DNA of 64,000 nt. It comes from Citromicrobium sp. (GTDB lineage Bacteria > Pseudomonadota > Alphaproteobacteria > Sphingomonadales > Sphingomonadaceae). A model generated the notes under the pieces. The model ran no database searches and had not been told where the DNA came from. It was given only the letters and a program-made list of their open reading frames with translations. Every line of letters begins with the position of its first letter. Position 1 is the first letter of the stretch. A program made the translations under genes and the position numbers. The stretch is taken from contig PBYQ01000021.1 of assembly GCA_002729695.1 (NCBI GenBank), forward strand, positions 1 to 64,000, written 5' to 3'. Below are positions 14,101-23,718 of the stretch, piece by piece.

Positions 14101-15423
14101 TCAACCGGCGGCGTCGGCGCCCATTGTTTCGAACTGGCCCAATTCCTTGGGGCCAAGCCGCACGACTAGGCGGTGCTGTGGCGCGCCTTCTTGGGTTTCG
14201 ATTTCCTCTTCTTCCAGCACATCGCCATGCGCGTGAAGCCACGCGATTTCGCGCCCCGCAGACGCCGGCAGCACGATTTCACGGATGATTGCCTCCCGTG
14301 TGAGCGCCTGGGCGATCCGCGCTTCCAGAACATCGATATTGAAGCCGGTTTCAGCCGAGAGCGGCACCACCGTTTCGTCCTCTTCGGCCCGGGCGGCCAA
14401 GTCCTCGCGCGCGTCCTCCGCGAGCAGATCCCACTTGTTCCACACTTCGAGGATCGGAATCGCGCTGACGGGCTCTTCGCCCTCCTCTCCCTCAGAAAAG
14501 ACGCCTAGTCCGCGCAACACCTCCAGCACCTGCGTCTTTTGCGCAGCGCTGGCGGGATTTGCGATGTCGCGCACGTGCAGGATCAGGTCGGCGTTGGTTA
14601 CCTCCTCCAACGTCGCCCGGAACGCAGCGACCAACTGGGTCGGCAGGTCGGAAATAAACCCGACCGTGTCGGACAGGATCGCCTTTTCGACCCCCGGCAG
14701 GCCGATCGCCCGCATCGTGGGGTCGAGCGTGGCGAACAGCAGGTCTTCCGCCATTACGTCCGCGCCGGTGAGTCGGTTGAAAATCGTCGACTTGCCCGCG
14801 TTGGTATAGCCAACCAGCGCGATGACAGGCCACGGCGCGCGGGTACGGCGCTCCCGATGCAGCGCACGGGTCTTGCGCACCTGTTCCAAATCGCGCCGGA
14901 GACGCGCCATGCGCGAACGGATCATCCGCCTGTCGGCCTCGATCTGCGTTTCGCCGGGGCCCCCGAGAAAGCCGAAGCCGCCCCTTTGCCGTTCGAGGTG
15001 GGTCCAGCTGCGCACCAGGCGGCTCGCCTGATAATCGAGATGCGCCAGTTCGACCTGCAAGCGGCCTTCTGCGGTCGCCGCGCGTTCGCCGAAGATCTCG
15101 AGGATCAGTCCGGTTCGGTCGATCACCTTGCGCTTGAGCTTCTCTTCCAGCGTGCGCTGCTGGATCGCCGAGAGCGCCCCGTCGACGATGACGAGCTCCG
15201 CTTCGGCCAATTCGGCCTGCGTGGCGATCTGCTCGACCTGCCCTGCCCCGAACAGCGTACCGGGCCGCACATCACGCACGGGCTGGATATAGCTTTCCGC
15301 AACGACGATGCCGATGGCATTGGCAAGCCCCAGCGCCTCCGCAAGCCGTTCCTCGGCTGGCAGATCGTGCGACTGGCCACGAATGTCGGGACAGATGACG
15401 AGCGCGCGCGCTCCGCGCGTCAC
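14101..15423 (-). CDS. hflX: Ribosome-associated GTPase HflX
   Basis: A 440-residue GTPase. The N-terminal HflX domain (residues about 1-190) is followed by the G domain with GYTNAGKST (G1), DTVGFISDLP (G3) and NKWD (G4). HflX splits 70S or 100S ribosomes, especially after heat stress. The start is a GTG preceded by CAAGGCGAG. It lies 44 bases after hfq on the same strand, the usual hfq-hflX pairing. The C-terminal region contains an acidic EEEEIETQEGA stretch. Confidence 0.95.
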   Translation of the reverse strand: MTRGARALVICPDIRGQSHDLPAEERLAEALGLANAIGIVVAESYIQPVRDVRPGTLFGAGQVEQIATQAELAEAELVIVDGALSAIQQRTLEEKLKRKVIDRTGLILEIFGERAATAEGRLQVELAHLDYQASRLVRSWTHLERQRGGFGFLGGPGETQIEADRRMIRSRMARLRRDLEQVRKTRALHRERRTRAPWPVIALVGYTNAGKSTIFNRLTGADVMAEDLLFATLDPTMRAIGLPGVEKAILSDTVGFISDLPTQLVAAFRATLEEVTNADLILHVRDIANPASAAQKTQVLEVLRGLGVFSEGEEGEEPVSAIPILEVWNKWDLLAEDAREDLAARAEEDETVVPLSAETGFNIDVLEARIAQALTREAIIREIVLPASAGREIAWLHAHGDVLEEEEIETQEGAPQHRLVVRLGPKELGQFETMGADAAG

Positions 15424-15467
15424 CTCGCCTTGCAGGTCATCTTCGAAAATCTAGCGGTCCTCGCTTA

Positions 15468-16076
15468 TCATTCGTAATCGTGCTCGTCGTCTTCCCAGTC
15501 GCTCAGGTCGACAGGCTCGGACGGCTGAATGGTCGAAACGGCGTGCTTGTACGCCAGTTGCACGTATCCTTCGCGTTCCAGCAGCGTGCAGAACAGGTCA
15601 TAGGCGGCGATCCGCCCCTGCAGCATCACGCCGTTGACCAGGAACATGGTCACCTGCACCTCTGCCTCGCTTACGCGTCCCAGAAACACGTCCTGCAACT
15701 GGCGCTGCTTCTTGCCGCCGTCGCGATTGGCGAACTGTTCGGCATCCATGGGTTGCGCGGGCATGATCGTGCTGATCGCGTGCTTGTAGACGAGTTGCGA
15801 CTGGCCATCGCGGCGCAGCAGCAGCGAGAAATTGTCGAACCAGGTGATGATGCCCTGCAGCTTCACACCCTTGACCAGAAATACCGTGACCGGCGCCTTC
15901 TCGCGCCGCAGGATATTCAGGAACCCGTCCTGGAGCCCGGGCTGCTTGTCTGCCGAGCCTGTTTCGCTGCGGGTGGGCGCACGCTTGTGGGGGGTCTTGG
16001 CCGCAGATGCGCGCTCCGGCGCTTCATCTTCGGTCTTTGGCTTGGTCTTTATCGAAAGCGTTTTTCCTGCAGGCAT
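15468..16076 (-). CDS. hfq: RNA chaperone Hfq with two Sm domains
   Basis: A 202-residue Hfq made of a basic N-terminal tail (about 45 residues), a first Sm domain (about 47-107, [14 protein letters not shown] to [10 protein letters not shown]) and a second (about 126-186, [14 protein letters not shown] to [10 protein letters not shown]), then an acidic tail. Domain 1 keeps the proximal-face Gln/Phe/Lys-His set and the rim Arg pair. Domain 2 keeps YKH but has S-E-A-E where the rim arginines lie, and Met for the VKLQG lysine. A ring of three such chains would mimic a hexamer. Start at ATG 16076 after CAGGAACAGGG; a GTG at 16100 would add eight residues. Confidence 0.93.
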   Translation of the reverse strand: MPAGKTLSIKTKPKTEDEAPERASAAKTPHKRAPTRSETGSADKQPGLQDGFLNILRREKAPVTVFLVKGVKLQGIITWFDNFSLLLRRDGQSQLVYKHAISTIMPAQPMDAEQFANRDGGKKQRQLQDVFLGRVSEAEVQVTMFLVNGVMLQGRIAAYDLFCTLLEREGYVQLAYKHAVSTIQPSEPVDLSDWEDDEHDYE

Positions 16077-16241
16077 AACCCTGTTCCTGTTTTTGGCCAC
16101 ACGTGCGAGGAGCGGTGTAGCATCGCTCTATCCATCTGCCCCGTTTGAAGGCAGCACTTATCTCGAAAAATGCTTGCTGCGGACTTGCGTTCCTTTGGCT
16201 CGATTCGTCGTGCTCCTCCAGTGACTTAGGCGTCGCTCCTC

Positions 16242-17621
16242 TCAGCCCTCGTCCTTGCGATCGGTCATCCCGAGAATCTTGAGCTTCCGGTGCAATGCCG
16301 ACCGCTCCATCCCGATGAAATTGGCAGTCTTCGAGATATTGCCAGAAAAACGCCGGATCTGGATCGCGAGATATTCGCGTTCGAATTCCTCGCGTGCCTC
16401 GCGCAGCGGAACGCCCATCAGGCTCGATAGCCCGATGCCGCCCTTCACCCCGCCCTCGGTTATCTCTGCGGGCAGCATCTCGGGTTCGATGACATTCAGC
16501 TTGTCCCGCGGCGAAAGGATAACTGTGCGTTCCACAACGTTGCGCAATTCGCGCACATTACCCGGCCAGTCATAGGCTTGCAGCGTGGCGAGCGCCTCTT
16601 CGCTGATCTCTGGGGGCGGCAGCCCCTGCTCGGTCGCGTAGCGGGCGAAGAAATGGGTCGCCAGCGCCGGAATATCGTCTCGCCGGTCGGCCAGCGACGG
16701 AATTGTCACGGGGACGACATTGAGCCGGTAGAAGAGGTCTTCGCGAAACCGCTTTTCCTCGATTTCGACCTGTAAATCGCGCGAGGTCGAGCTGACCACC
16801 CGCATATCGACCCCGATCTGGCGGTTGCCGCCCACGCGCACGAAGCTCTGCTCGGTCAGCACGCGCAAAATGCGCGCTTGCGTGGAAAGCGGCATGTCGG
16901 CGACTTCGTCGAGGTACAACGTGCCGCCGTCGGCCATTTCGAGCAGGCCCGGTCGGATCAGGTTGCCATCGGCCTCTTCACCGAACAGCTCCTGCTCGAA
17001 ACGCTCGGCCGTGATCCGCGCGGAATTGACGGTCACGAAGGCGCCGGAGGAACGCCCGCTCCAGCTGTGCAGCATCCGTGCAGCGACTTCCTTACCCGAT
17101 CCGGCCGGGCCGCTGATCAGGACCCGGCTGCCCGTATTGGCGACCCGTTTGAGCGTGGCACGCACCTGGTTGACCGGCGCGGAGTTGCCCGTGAACTCCT
17201 CGCCCGGGCCGCCATTGTCCTGCTTCAGGCGCGTGTTCTCGCGCCGCAGACGTTCGGTTTCGGTCGCGCGTTCGACCAGCAGCAGCAAGCGCTCCGTCTC
17301 GAACGGCTTTTCGATGAAGTCCATCGCGCCGCGGCTGACCGCGGAGACTGCGGTGTCGATATTGCCGTGGCCCGAGAAGATGATCACCGGCAGCTCCGGC
17401 TCGCGTTCCTTGATCGCATCGAGCACTTCCAGCCCGTCCATCGGGCTGCCGTGGAGCCACACATCGAGCAGGACGAGGCTCGGCCGCCGCTCGTCGACCA
17501 TTTGCAGCGCGGTTCCGCTGTCGCCCGCGACGCGGCATTCGTAGCCTTCGTCGGTCAGCACGCCGGAAACCAGTTCGCGAATATCGCGTTCGTCGTCGAC
17601 GACCAGGATATCGAGCGCCAT
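16242..17621 (-). CDS. ntrX: NtrX-type sigma-54-family response regulator
   Basis: A 459-residue regulator: receiver domain (1-120, phospho-acceptor Asp in LVLLDVWLHGSPMDG), AAA+ domain (about 140-365, Walker A GPAGSGKE, Walker B GGTLYLDEVAD) and a Fis-type helix-turn-helix (NISKTANFIGMERSALHRKL). The GAFTGA loop needed to touch sigma-54 is absent: after QELFGEE comes ADGNLIRPG. That is a known feature of alphaproteobacterial NtrX. It follows ntrY by 28 bases with a strong GAAAGGAGG site. It probably responds to nitrogen, redox or envelope state through NtrY. Confidence 0.95.
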   Translation of the reverse strand: MALDILVVDDERDIRELVSGVLTDEGYECRVAGDSGTALQMVDERRPSLVLLDVWLHGSPMDGLEVLDAIKEREPELPVIIFSGHGNIDTAVSAVSRGAMDFIEKPFETERLLLLVERATETERLRRENTRLKQDNGGPGEEFTGNSAPVNQVRATLKRVANTGSRVLISGPAGSGKEVAARMLHSWSGRSSGAFVTVNSARITAERFEQELFGEEADGNLIRPGLLEMADGGTLYLDEVADMPLSTQARILRVLTEQSFVRVGGNRQIGVDMRVVSSTSRDLQVEIEEKRFREDLFYRLNVVPVTIPSLADRRDDIPALATHFFARYATEQGLPPPEISEEALATLQAYDWPGNVRELRNVVERTVILSPRDKLNVIEPEMLPAEITEGGVKGGIGLSSLMGVPLREAREEFEREYLAIQIRRFSGNISKTANFIGMERSALHRKLKILGMTDRKDEG

Positions 17622-17649
17622 CAGCGCCTCCTTTCGGGGTGTGTCTGTT

Positions 17650-19869
17650 TCATGCGGCCTGTTCCTCGGATGCTGCGGGCTCGGGGTTACGGGCGAAGCG
17701 AAGGATGACCTGGGTGCCGCCTTCCGCGACCGGGGTGAAGGACATGTCGCCGCCATGCTCCTCCACGATCTTGCTGACGATCGCGAGCCCCAGCCCGGTG
17801 CCCTTTTCGCGGGTTGTCACGTAAGGCTCGGCGATCCTGTCCCGCTCGGCTGGCAGGCCAACGCCGTTATCCGCAACCCGGATTTCGACGAGTTCGTTGC
17901 CCTGTTCGATCGATACCGCGATCCGACCGGTAAAATCGGCACCTTCGTCCGACGCACGCGCCTGCACCGCTTCGACCGCGTTCTTAAGAACATTGGTCAT
18001 TGCCTGGCCGAACTGGTGACGATCGCAGCTGAGCGGCACGTTTCCATCCTGCGCCTCGACATTGAATGCAATGTCCTGATGCGCGACCTCCTGAAGGAAG
18101 ACTGCCTGACGCACGAGATCGATCGCGTCTTCGTCGCGGAAAACCGGCTTTGGTAGGCGGGCGAAGGAGGAGAACTCGTCGACCATCGCCCGCAGCGCGC
18201 CGACCTGGCGCACGATCGTGCTGGTCAGCTCGTCGAACAGCGTATCGTCGTCGCCTACCTTCTTGCCATAGCGACGCTTGAGCCGTTCGGTTGCGAGCTG
18301 GATCGGGGTGAGCGGGTTCTTGATCTCGTGCGCGATCCGACGCGCAACGTCTGACCAGGCAGCGCGGCGCTGGTCGAGCAACTGGCGCGTGATATCCTCG
18401 AAGGTGATCACATGCCCGCCGGTTGCGGGCGCGATCCGCACCGCCAGCGTCAGCAGGTCGGCACCCTTCGTCACGGTGACGATGCCGCCTTCCACCCCCT
18501 TGTCGAGCAGCGCGGCGATCTGCGGCGCGACCGTGACAAAGGCCTTGCCCCGCCCCTCCTCGGTCGCATCCTCGAACAGCACGAGCCGCGCCGAGGTGTT
18601 CATCAGCTGGATCGCGCCACCCTCGTCGATCGAGACAATGCCTGCACTCATCGACTCGAGCACCGCCTCGATAAAGGCGCGCCGTTCGTCGATCTCGCGG
18701 TTTGCCCGCATCAGGTCGTCGGTCTGCGTTTCGAGCTGCGCGGTCATCCGGTTGAACGCCCGGTTGAGCAGGCCGATTTCGTCCGCGCCGGTGCGCCCTT
18801 CGATCCGCAACGCGAAATTGCCCGCCCCGACCTTGCGCGCCGCGGCGACCAGATCGGTCAGCGGCTCGACCTGGCGGTCCGCAAAGCGCAGCGCGAACCA
18901 GACAGCGAAACCCACCAGCGCGAGGCTGACGAAGAACAATGCCAGGTTGAAGCGCAGTTGCAGCGCGCGGGCACGCTGGGTCAGCTCGCGATACTGGACC
19001 ATGATGTCGGTCGCGCGCTGGAAATTGGTGAAGGACAGTGCCGTCGTGTTGCGCGCATTGTAGAGGTAGATGCCCGCAGCGCGGTCGATCGGCGTTATCG
19101 CCTCAATCCGCTGCTGATCCGCAAAGATGACCTCGTTCTCGCCCGCCTCGAACTTGGGCAGCGCGCGGGCGCCAGCCTCGGCCGGCTGATTGCCGGCGAC
19201 AATCCCGATTGCCACCGCGGTTGTGACCGTGCCGTTGGGAAAGGCCTGCAAGATCGCGCTCTCGCTGATGTCGCGGGCCTGCATCTGGTAGAGGTAATCC
19301 TCCTGGAACTCGCGGCTGGCCAGGTCGTCCGCATCGCGGCCCTGCAACAGGTAGAGCATGTCACCCGCCATCGTGCGGGTTTCCTGAGCAACCTCGAACT
19401 GGTTCTGCTCGAAATAGCTCTCTGCAAATTCGTTCGTACTCTCGAACAGCCCTCGTGAATCGCTCGAAAACCAGAAATCGACGCCCGACTGGAACAGCAC
19501 CCCAGCAAACGTCGCCACGAGCAGCGTTGGAACCGCAGCAATCAGCGAGAACACGAAGACGAGGCGGACGTGCAGTCTTGCGGTACTGCCAGCGGCGCGA
19601 CGCAATGCGAGCCTGCGTCCGAGCAAAACCAGCAGCGCCATCGCCGGCACGAGCGTGCCGATCAGAAGGATCGAGATCTGCCGCGTCGGAAGGAGATCGG
19701 TCTCGTCGGGCGTCTTCGCGAAAGCGCTCCACGTCGCGAAGACCATGATCGCCAGCGCGACTGCCGCACCGATTTCCAGCAACCGGAACAGGTTGGCGCG
19801 CCGCGAAGCGACGACCATGCGCCGTGCAAAGCGAGAACCGCGTATTGTCTTGACGGGAGAGGTCGCCAT
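17650..19869 (-). CDS. ntrY: NtrY sensor histidine kinase
   Basis: A 739-residue membrane kinase. Several N-terminal membrane helices (about residues 30-120) are followed by an extracytoplasmic segment, a further helix near 300 (FNLALFFVSLALVGFAVWFA), a HAMP domain, a PAS domain (ESMSAGIVSIDEGGAIQLMN) and the kinase core: RRIAHEIKNPLTPIQLATER with the phospho-His, then NAVEAVQ, DNGVGLP and GTGLGLAIV boxes. It phosphorylates NtrX. It lies between dusB and ntrX; the ntrBC pair found there in many relatives is missing. Confidence 0.95.
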   Translation of the reverse strand: MATSPVKTIRGSRFARRMVVASRRANLFRLLEIGAAVALAIMVFATWSAFAKTPDETDLLPTRQISILLIGTLVPAMALLVLLGRRLALRRAAGSTARLHVRLVFVFSLIAAVPTLLVATFAGVLFQSGVDFWFSSDSRGLFESTNEFAESYFEQNQFEVAQETRTMAGDMLYLLQGRDADDLASREFQEDYLYQMQARDISESAILQAFPNGTVTTAVAIGIVAGNQPAEAGARALPKFEAGENEVIFADQQRIEAITPIDRAAGIYLYNARNTTALSFTNFQRATDIMVQYRELTQRARALQLRFNLALFFVSLALVGFAVWFALRFADRQVEPLTDLVAAARKVGAGNFALRIEGRTGADEIGLLNRAFNRMTAQLETQTDDLMRANREIDERRAFIEAVLESMSAGIVSIDEGGAIQLMNTSARLVLFEDATEEGRGKAFVTVAPQIAALLDKGVEGGIVTVTKGADLLTLAVRIAPATGGHVITFEDITRQLLDQRRAAWSDVARRIAHEIKNPLTPIQLATERLKRRYGKKVGDDDTLFDELTSTIVRQVGALRAMVDEFSSFARLPKPVFRDEDAIDLVRQAVFLQEVAHQDIAFNVEAQDGNVPLSCDRHQFGQAMTNVLKNAVEAVQARASDEGADFTGRIAVSIEQGNELVEIRVADNGVGLPAERDRIAEPYVTTREKGTGLGLAIVSKIVEEHGGDMSFTPVAEGGTQVILRFARNPEPAASEEQAA

Positions 19870-19986
19870 CGTTGCCGACTTACAACATTGCTGTTGCTGT
19901 AATACAAGTTACAAAGGCCGTGTCGTCCCACTTCGCGTCGCATTTCGGCAACGCCTCACGGCAATCGCTAGCGAAAATGCCTCGGC

Positions 19987-21006
19987 TCAGGCGGCGTCTC
20001 GCACCAGGAAGGGTTCGAAGAACCGGTCGATCTCGCCCAGCACCTGCGCCGGATCGTCGATGAAGTTGATCGTCTTGCGGAAATCGGCCGATCCGTAGAG
20101 CCCCTTGGTGTACCACCCGAGGTGCTTGCGAGCGATCTTTACGCCGACCGCCGGTGTGTAATGATCGAGCATCCGCCGATAATGTTCGACCACGACGGCA
20201 TAATGTTCGTTCAGCGGCGGGTCGGCCCGCTTCTCGCCCGTCTGCCACCAGTGCATCACCTGGCCGAGCAGCCACGGGCGGCCATAGGCCCCGCGCCCGA
20301 TCATCAGCCCGTCTGCGCCCGATTGCTCCAGCGCCTTGGCAGCGTCGTCGATACTGCAAATGTCGCCGTTCACGATCACGGGGATGCTGACCGCGTCCTT
20401 CACCTTGCGGATGAACGACCAGTCGGCGCTGCCCTTGTACATCTGGTTGCGTGTGCGGCCGTGGACGGTGATCATCTTCACGCCCAGATCCTCGGCAATC
20501 CGCGCCAGTTCGGGCGCGTTGAGGCTCTGGTGATCCCAGCCCATGCGCATCTTGACCGTGACCGGTACGTCGACCGCCTTGACCGTCGCTTCCATCAGCT
20601 TGGTCGCCAGCGGCACCTCGCGCATCAGCGCGCTGCCCGCCAGCTGGCCGACGACCTTTCGCACCGGGCAGCCGAAATTGATGTCGATGATCGCCGCGCC
20701 GTTGCCTTCCTGCAATTTCGCGGCTTCGGCCATGCTTGCCGGGTCGCAGCCGACGAGCTGCATCGAAACCGGCTCCTCGATCCGGTCCCACGCGGCCTTC
20801 TGCACGCTCTGCCGCGTTTCGCGGATCGCAGCCTCGCTCGCGATCATCTCGGTCACGTTGAGGCCCGAGCCATAGCGGCGCACCAGCGTACGGAACGGCA
20901 TGTCGGTCACGCCGGTCATCGGCGCGAGGACGACAGGCGTCTCGACGCGCACATCGCCGATGGCGATCGGCTTGGGAGCCGAAGGAGGGGTTGGCACTTC
21001 AAGCAT
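19987..21006 (-). CDS. dusB: tRNA-dihydrouridine synthase
   Basis: A 339-residue FMN enzyme that reduces uridine in the tRNA D-loop. [13 protein letters not shown] is at the N-terminus, [10 protein letters not shown] contains the catalytic Cys, and [23 protein letters not shown] and [10 protein letters not shown] are Dus signatures. It is the nifR3-type gene that heads the ntr cluster in alphaproteobacteria. The start MLEVPTPP was chosen because longer in-frame extension overlaps the divergent ispDF gene. It is divergent from ispDF with 60 bases between starts. Confidence 0.95.
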   Translation of the reverse strand: MLEVPTPPSAPKPIAIGDVRVETPVVLAPMTGVTDMPFRTLVRRYGSGLNVTEMIASEAAIRETRQSVQKAAWDRIEEPVSMQLVGCDPASMAEAAKLQEGNGAAIIDINFGCPVRKVVGQLAGSALMREVPLATKLMEATVKAVDVPVTVKMRMGWDHQSLNAPELARIAEDLGVKMITVHGRTRNQMYKGSADWSFIRKVKDAVSIPVIVNGDICSIDDAAKALEQSGADGLMIGRGAYGRPWLLGQVMHWWQTGEKRADPPLNEHYAVVVEHYRRMLDHYTPAVGVKIARKHLGWYTKGLYGSADFRKTINFIDDPAQVLGEIDRFFEPFLVRDAA

Positions 21007-21066
21007 GGGGAAGCGCGCCAAATAGTGGATTGCCGCCGCTCCCGCAAGCGCGTAGCCCCATCGTCG

Positions 21067-22236
21067 ATGGCCCAACTCCGTCACTCTCCCGCAGACCCGC
21101 CCCGTTTCGCCGCGATTATCGTTGCCGCAGGCACCGGCACGCGCGCCGGACAGGCGATCCCCAAGCAATATGTTCGCTGGCGCGGGAAGCCGGTGCTGCG
21201 CCACTCGGCGGAATCGCTGCTCGCAGCAGGAGCCGCGCCTCTGGTGGTCGCCATTGCGCCCGATGCGGCGGACTTGGCGCGCGAAGCGCTCGCAGGGCTC
21301 GACTCGATCATGTTGATCGAGGGTGGCGATACCCGCCGCGAGTCCGTATCCGCCGGGCTCGAGGCGCTGGCGGTAGACGCGCCGGAGCGCGTGCTGATCC
21401 ACGACGCCGCACGCCCCACCCTTCCCCAACCGGTGATCGACCGGGTGCTTGCCGCGCTCGCAACCCATCCCGGCGCGATCCCCGCGCTAGAGGTAGTCGA
21501 CACCATCGCACGCACGAAGGATGGCGTGATGACGGGACAGGAAGACCGCAACACACTCGCCCGGGTACAGACCCCCCAAGGCTTCGTGTTCGACGACATT
21601 CTGGCTGCACACCGTGCATGGGATAACCCCAGCGAGCCGACCGACGACGCGCAGGTGCTGCGGGCGAGCGGCGGCGAGGTCGCCGTGGTCGAAGGTTCGA
21701 CGAAACTCGCCAAACTGACTTTTGCAGAGGATTTCGCGATGCAGGCAGCGCCCGTCCGCACCGGCACCGGCTTCGACGTTCACCAGCTCGTCGAGGGTGA
21801 GGAATTGTGGCTCGGCGGCGTCCGGATTGCGCACGACAAAGGCCTCTCCGGCCACAGCGATGCAGACGTTGCCCTTCATGCGCTCGTCGACGCCATTCTG
21901 GGCGCTGTCGGCAATGGCGATATCGGCACGCATTTCCCGCCCAGCGACGAAAGATGGCGCGGTGCAGAGTCGGGCCAATTCCTCGCGCACGCGGTCAGCC
22001 TTGCAGCGGAGGCGAGATACCGGGTCGGCAATCTGGACCTGACCATTATCTGCGAGGCGCCCAAGATCGGGCCGCACAAGGATGCGATGCGCGAAAAGAT
22101 CGCCGAACTGGCCGGTGTTCAGGTCGATGCTGTAAGCGTAAAAGCGACCACGACCGAAAGGCTCGGTTTTACCGGGCGCGGCGAAGGAATTGCCGCTCAG
22201 GCCGCCGCAACCCTGATCAGGGAGGACTTCGAATGA
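21067..22236 (+). CDS. ispDF: Bifunctional IspD/IspF isoprenoid enzyme
   Basis: A 389-residue fusion of two steps of the MEP pathway. IspD (about 15-225): [20 protein letters not shown] for CTP binding, with HDAARP and QTPQGF; it makes CDP-methylerythritol. IspF (about 230-389): [22 protein letters not shown] and [16 protein letters not shown]; it makes the 2,4-cyclodiphosphate with a metal held by Asp and His. The fusion is typical of alphaproteobacteria, although IspE, which acts between them, is separate. The stop overlaps the next start as ATGA. Confidence 0.97.
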   Translation: MAQLRHSPADPPRFAAIIVAAGTGTRAGQAIPKQYVRWRGKPVLRHSAESLLAAGAAPLVVAIAPDAADLAREALAGLDSIMLIEGGDTRRESVSAGLEALAVDAPERVLIHDAARPTLPQPVIDRVLAALATHPGAIPALEVVDTIARTKDGVMTGQEDRNTLARVQTPQGFVFDDILAAHRAWDNPSEPTDDAQVLRASGGEVAVVEGSTKLAKLTFAEDFAMQAAPVRTGTGFDVHQLVEGEELWLGGVRIAHDKGLSGHSDADVALHALVDAILGAVGNGDIGTHFPPSDERWRGAESGQFLAHAVSLAAEARYRVGNLDLTIICEAPKIGPHKDAMREKIAELAGVQVDAVSVKATTTERLGFTGRGEGIAAQAAATLIREDFE

Positions 22237-22802
22237 GACCGCCTCTTCGTCTCACCGCAACCGCCGCCCTTCTCGCGCTATCGCAGCCCGTCCTTGCGCA
22301 GGGCAGTTGCGTTCAGCAGGAGGATGTTGCGGATGCCGCGACCTATGCCATGCCGCTGGTCATCGAAGCCCTGCAATCGCGTTGCACCGAAGTGCTTCCG
22401 GCGAACAGCTTCATCATGAACGAGGGCGAAGATTTCTCCGCCGAGTTCGAGCCTTTGCGCGATAGCGCCTGGCCAGGTGCGCGGCGGCTGCTGGTGGGCG
22501 CAATCGAGAGCAAGACCGGCGCGAAGCGCGAATGGGCCGATCAGGCCGCACCGGGAACGGGCGGCATCATGCAAACGCTCATGCGGATGGAGGGTGACGA
22601 TCTGCGCCCCTTCGTCGATGCACTTGCGCTTCAACTGATCGCAGAAGAAATCGAGCCCGACACGTGTGGCAAGGCAAATGCCCTGCTTCCACTGCTCGCC
22701 CCGCTTCCGCCCGAAAACTACGGCGCTCTGGTGGCGACGCTAATGGGGTTCGTCGGGAAGAAGGACGGCGCGATGCAAATTTGCGAGGTGCTACCGGAAT
22801 GA
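22233..22802 (+). CDS. Secreted protein of unknown function
   Basis: A 189-residue protein with signal peptide [20 protein letters not shown] followed by LAQG (cleavage after Ala-Gln region), then a helical domain with four Cys, including [21 protein letters not shown] and QICEVL, likely two disulfides. No known motif is seen. It is coupled by ATGA to ispDF and to cinA on either side. Periplasmic location is inferred from the signal peptide. Confidence 0.7.
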   Translation: MRPPLRLTATAALLALSQPVLAQGSCVQQEDVADAATYAMPLVIEALQSRCTEVLPANSFIMNEGEDFSAEFEPLRDSAWPGARRLLVGAIESKTGAKREWADQAAPGTGGIMQTLMRMEGDDLRPFVDALALQLIAEEIEPDTCGKANALLPLLAPLPPENYGALVATLMGFVGKKDGAMQICEVLPE

Positions 22803-23299
22803 CCGACGCTCTTCTCTCCTCCGACATCATCCAGCTCGCTACGCGCGTTGTAGAAGAGAACCGCGAGGCCGGGCGAACGATTGCACTCGCGGAAAGCTGC
22901 ACCGGCGGGCTGGTGTGCGGCGCAGTCACCGAAATCGCGGGCTCGTCGTCGGTGCTCGACCGGGGCTTCATCACCTACTCGAACGAGGCAAAGATGGAGC
23001 TGCTGGGCGTCTCGTCCGACATCATCGAAACGTTCGGCGCGGTTTCCATCGCCTGCGTCTGGGCGATGGCGCAGGGCGCGCTTGCCAATAGCAAGGCCGA
23101 TGTGGCTGTCGCGATCAGCGGGGTTGCCGGTCCCGGTGGCGGGACACCAACCAAGCCGGTCGGCACGGTGGTATTCGCCCGCGCGACCCGCGGTCAGGAA
23201 GACCAGCCCGAAGGCGAGCTCAAGTCGTTCGGTGAAATCGGCCGGGCGGAGGTGCGCCGTCAGGCGACGCTATGCGCGCTGGAGCTGCTATTGCCGTAA
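22799..23299 (+). CDS. CinA C-terminal family amidase
   Basis: A 166-residue stand-alone CinA C-terminal (PncC-like) domain. AESCTGGLVCGAVTEIAGSS is the nucleophile region, with AVAISGVAGPGGGTPTKPVG as the second hallmark. Such proteins deamidate nicotinamide mononucleotide to nicotinate mononucleotide in NAD recycling. The competence-linked N-terminal domain is absent, which is the usual form in proteobacteria. The last 40 bases overlap the 3' end of the opposite-strand gene. Confidence 0.9.
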   Translation: MTDALLSSDIIQLATRVVEENREAGRTIALAESCTGGLVCGAVTEIAGSSSVLDRGFITYSNEAKMELLGVSSDIIETFGAVSIACVWAMAQGALANSKADVAVAISGVAGPGGGTPTKPVGTVVFARATRGQEDQPEGELKSFGEIGRAEVRRQATLCALELLLP

Positions 23300-23718
23300 A
23301 GCTCGTCCGCACGCTTTTCGAATGCGGTCATCATCATGCGAAACGCCCGGTCGAAATAGGCCCCGGCCAGCCGCTCGAAAATCCGGCTCTTGAAGGTGAA
23401 GTCGACGCAGAAGTCGATCTCGCACCCGCCGTCCACCTCGGCGAATTCCCACGCATTGTGCAGATCGCTGAGCGGGCCGTCGATGTAATGCACATGGATG
23501 CTCTCGGGCCGCTTCTTCTCGACCCGCGAGGTGAACTTCTCGCGGATCGCCTTGAAGCCGACCACCATGTCCGCCACCATTTCGGTCTCGCTGTCGGACT
23601 GGATGCGCGTTGCGATGACCCACGGCAGGAAATCGGGATAACTGCGCACATCCGCGACCAGATCGAACATCTGCTCGCACGTATAAGGCAGCACCCGTTT
23701 CTGGTGGATGCCGGGCAT
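23260..23718 (-). CDS. COQ10/RatA-like START-domain protein
   Basis: A 152-residue protein of the polyketide-cyclase/START superfamily. MFDLVADVRSYPDFLPWVIA is the family signature, with FTSRVEKKRPESIHVHYIDG and a C-terminal helix AFRMMMTAFEKRADELYG. In mitochondria and alphaproteobacteria this family binds ubiquinone and supports respiration; E. coli RatA was reported as a ribosome-association toxin, which is less likely here. It is coupled to lipA by TGATG, and its 3' end overlaps cinA by 40 bases in antisense. Confidence 0.88.
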   Translation of the reverse strand: MPGIHQKRVLPYTCEQMFDLVADVRSYPDFLPWVIATRIQSDSETEMVADMVVGFKAIREKFTSRVEKKRPESIHVHYIDGPLSDLHNAWEFAEVDGGCEIDFCVDFTFKSRIFERLAGAYFDRAFRMMMTAFEKRADELYGNSSSSAHSVA

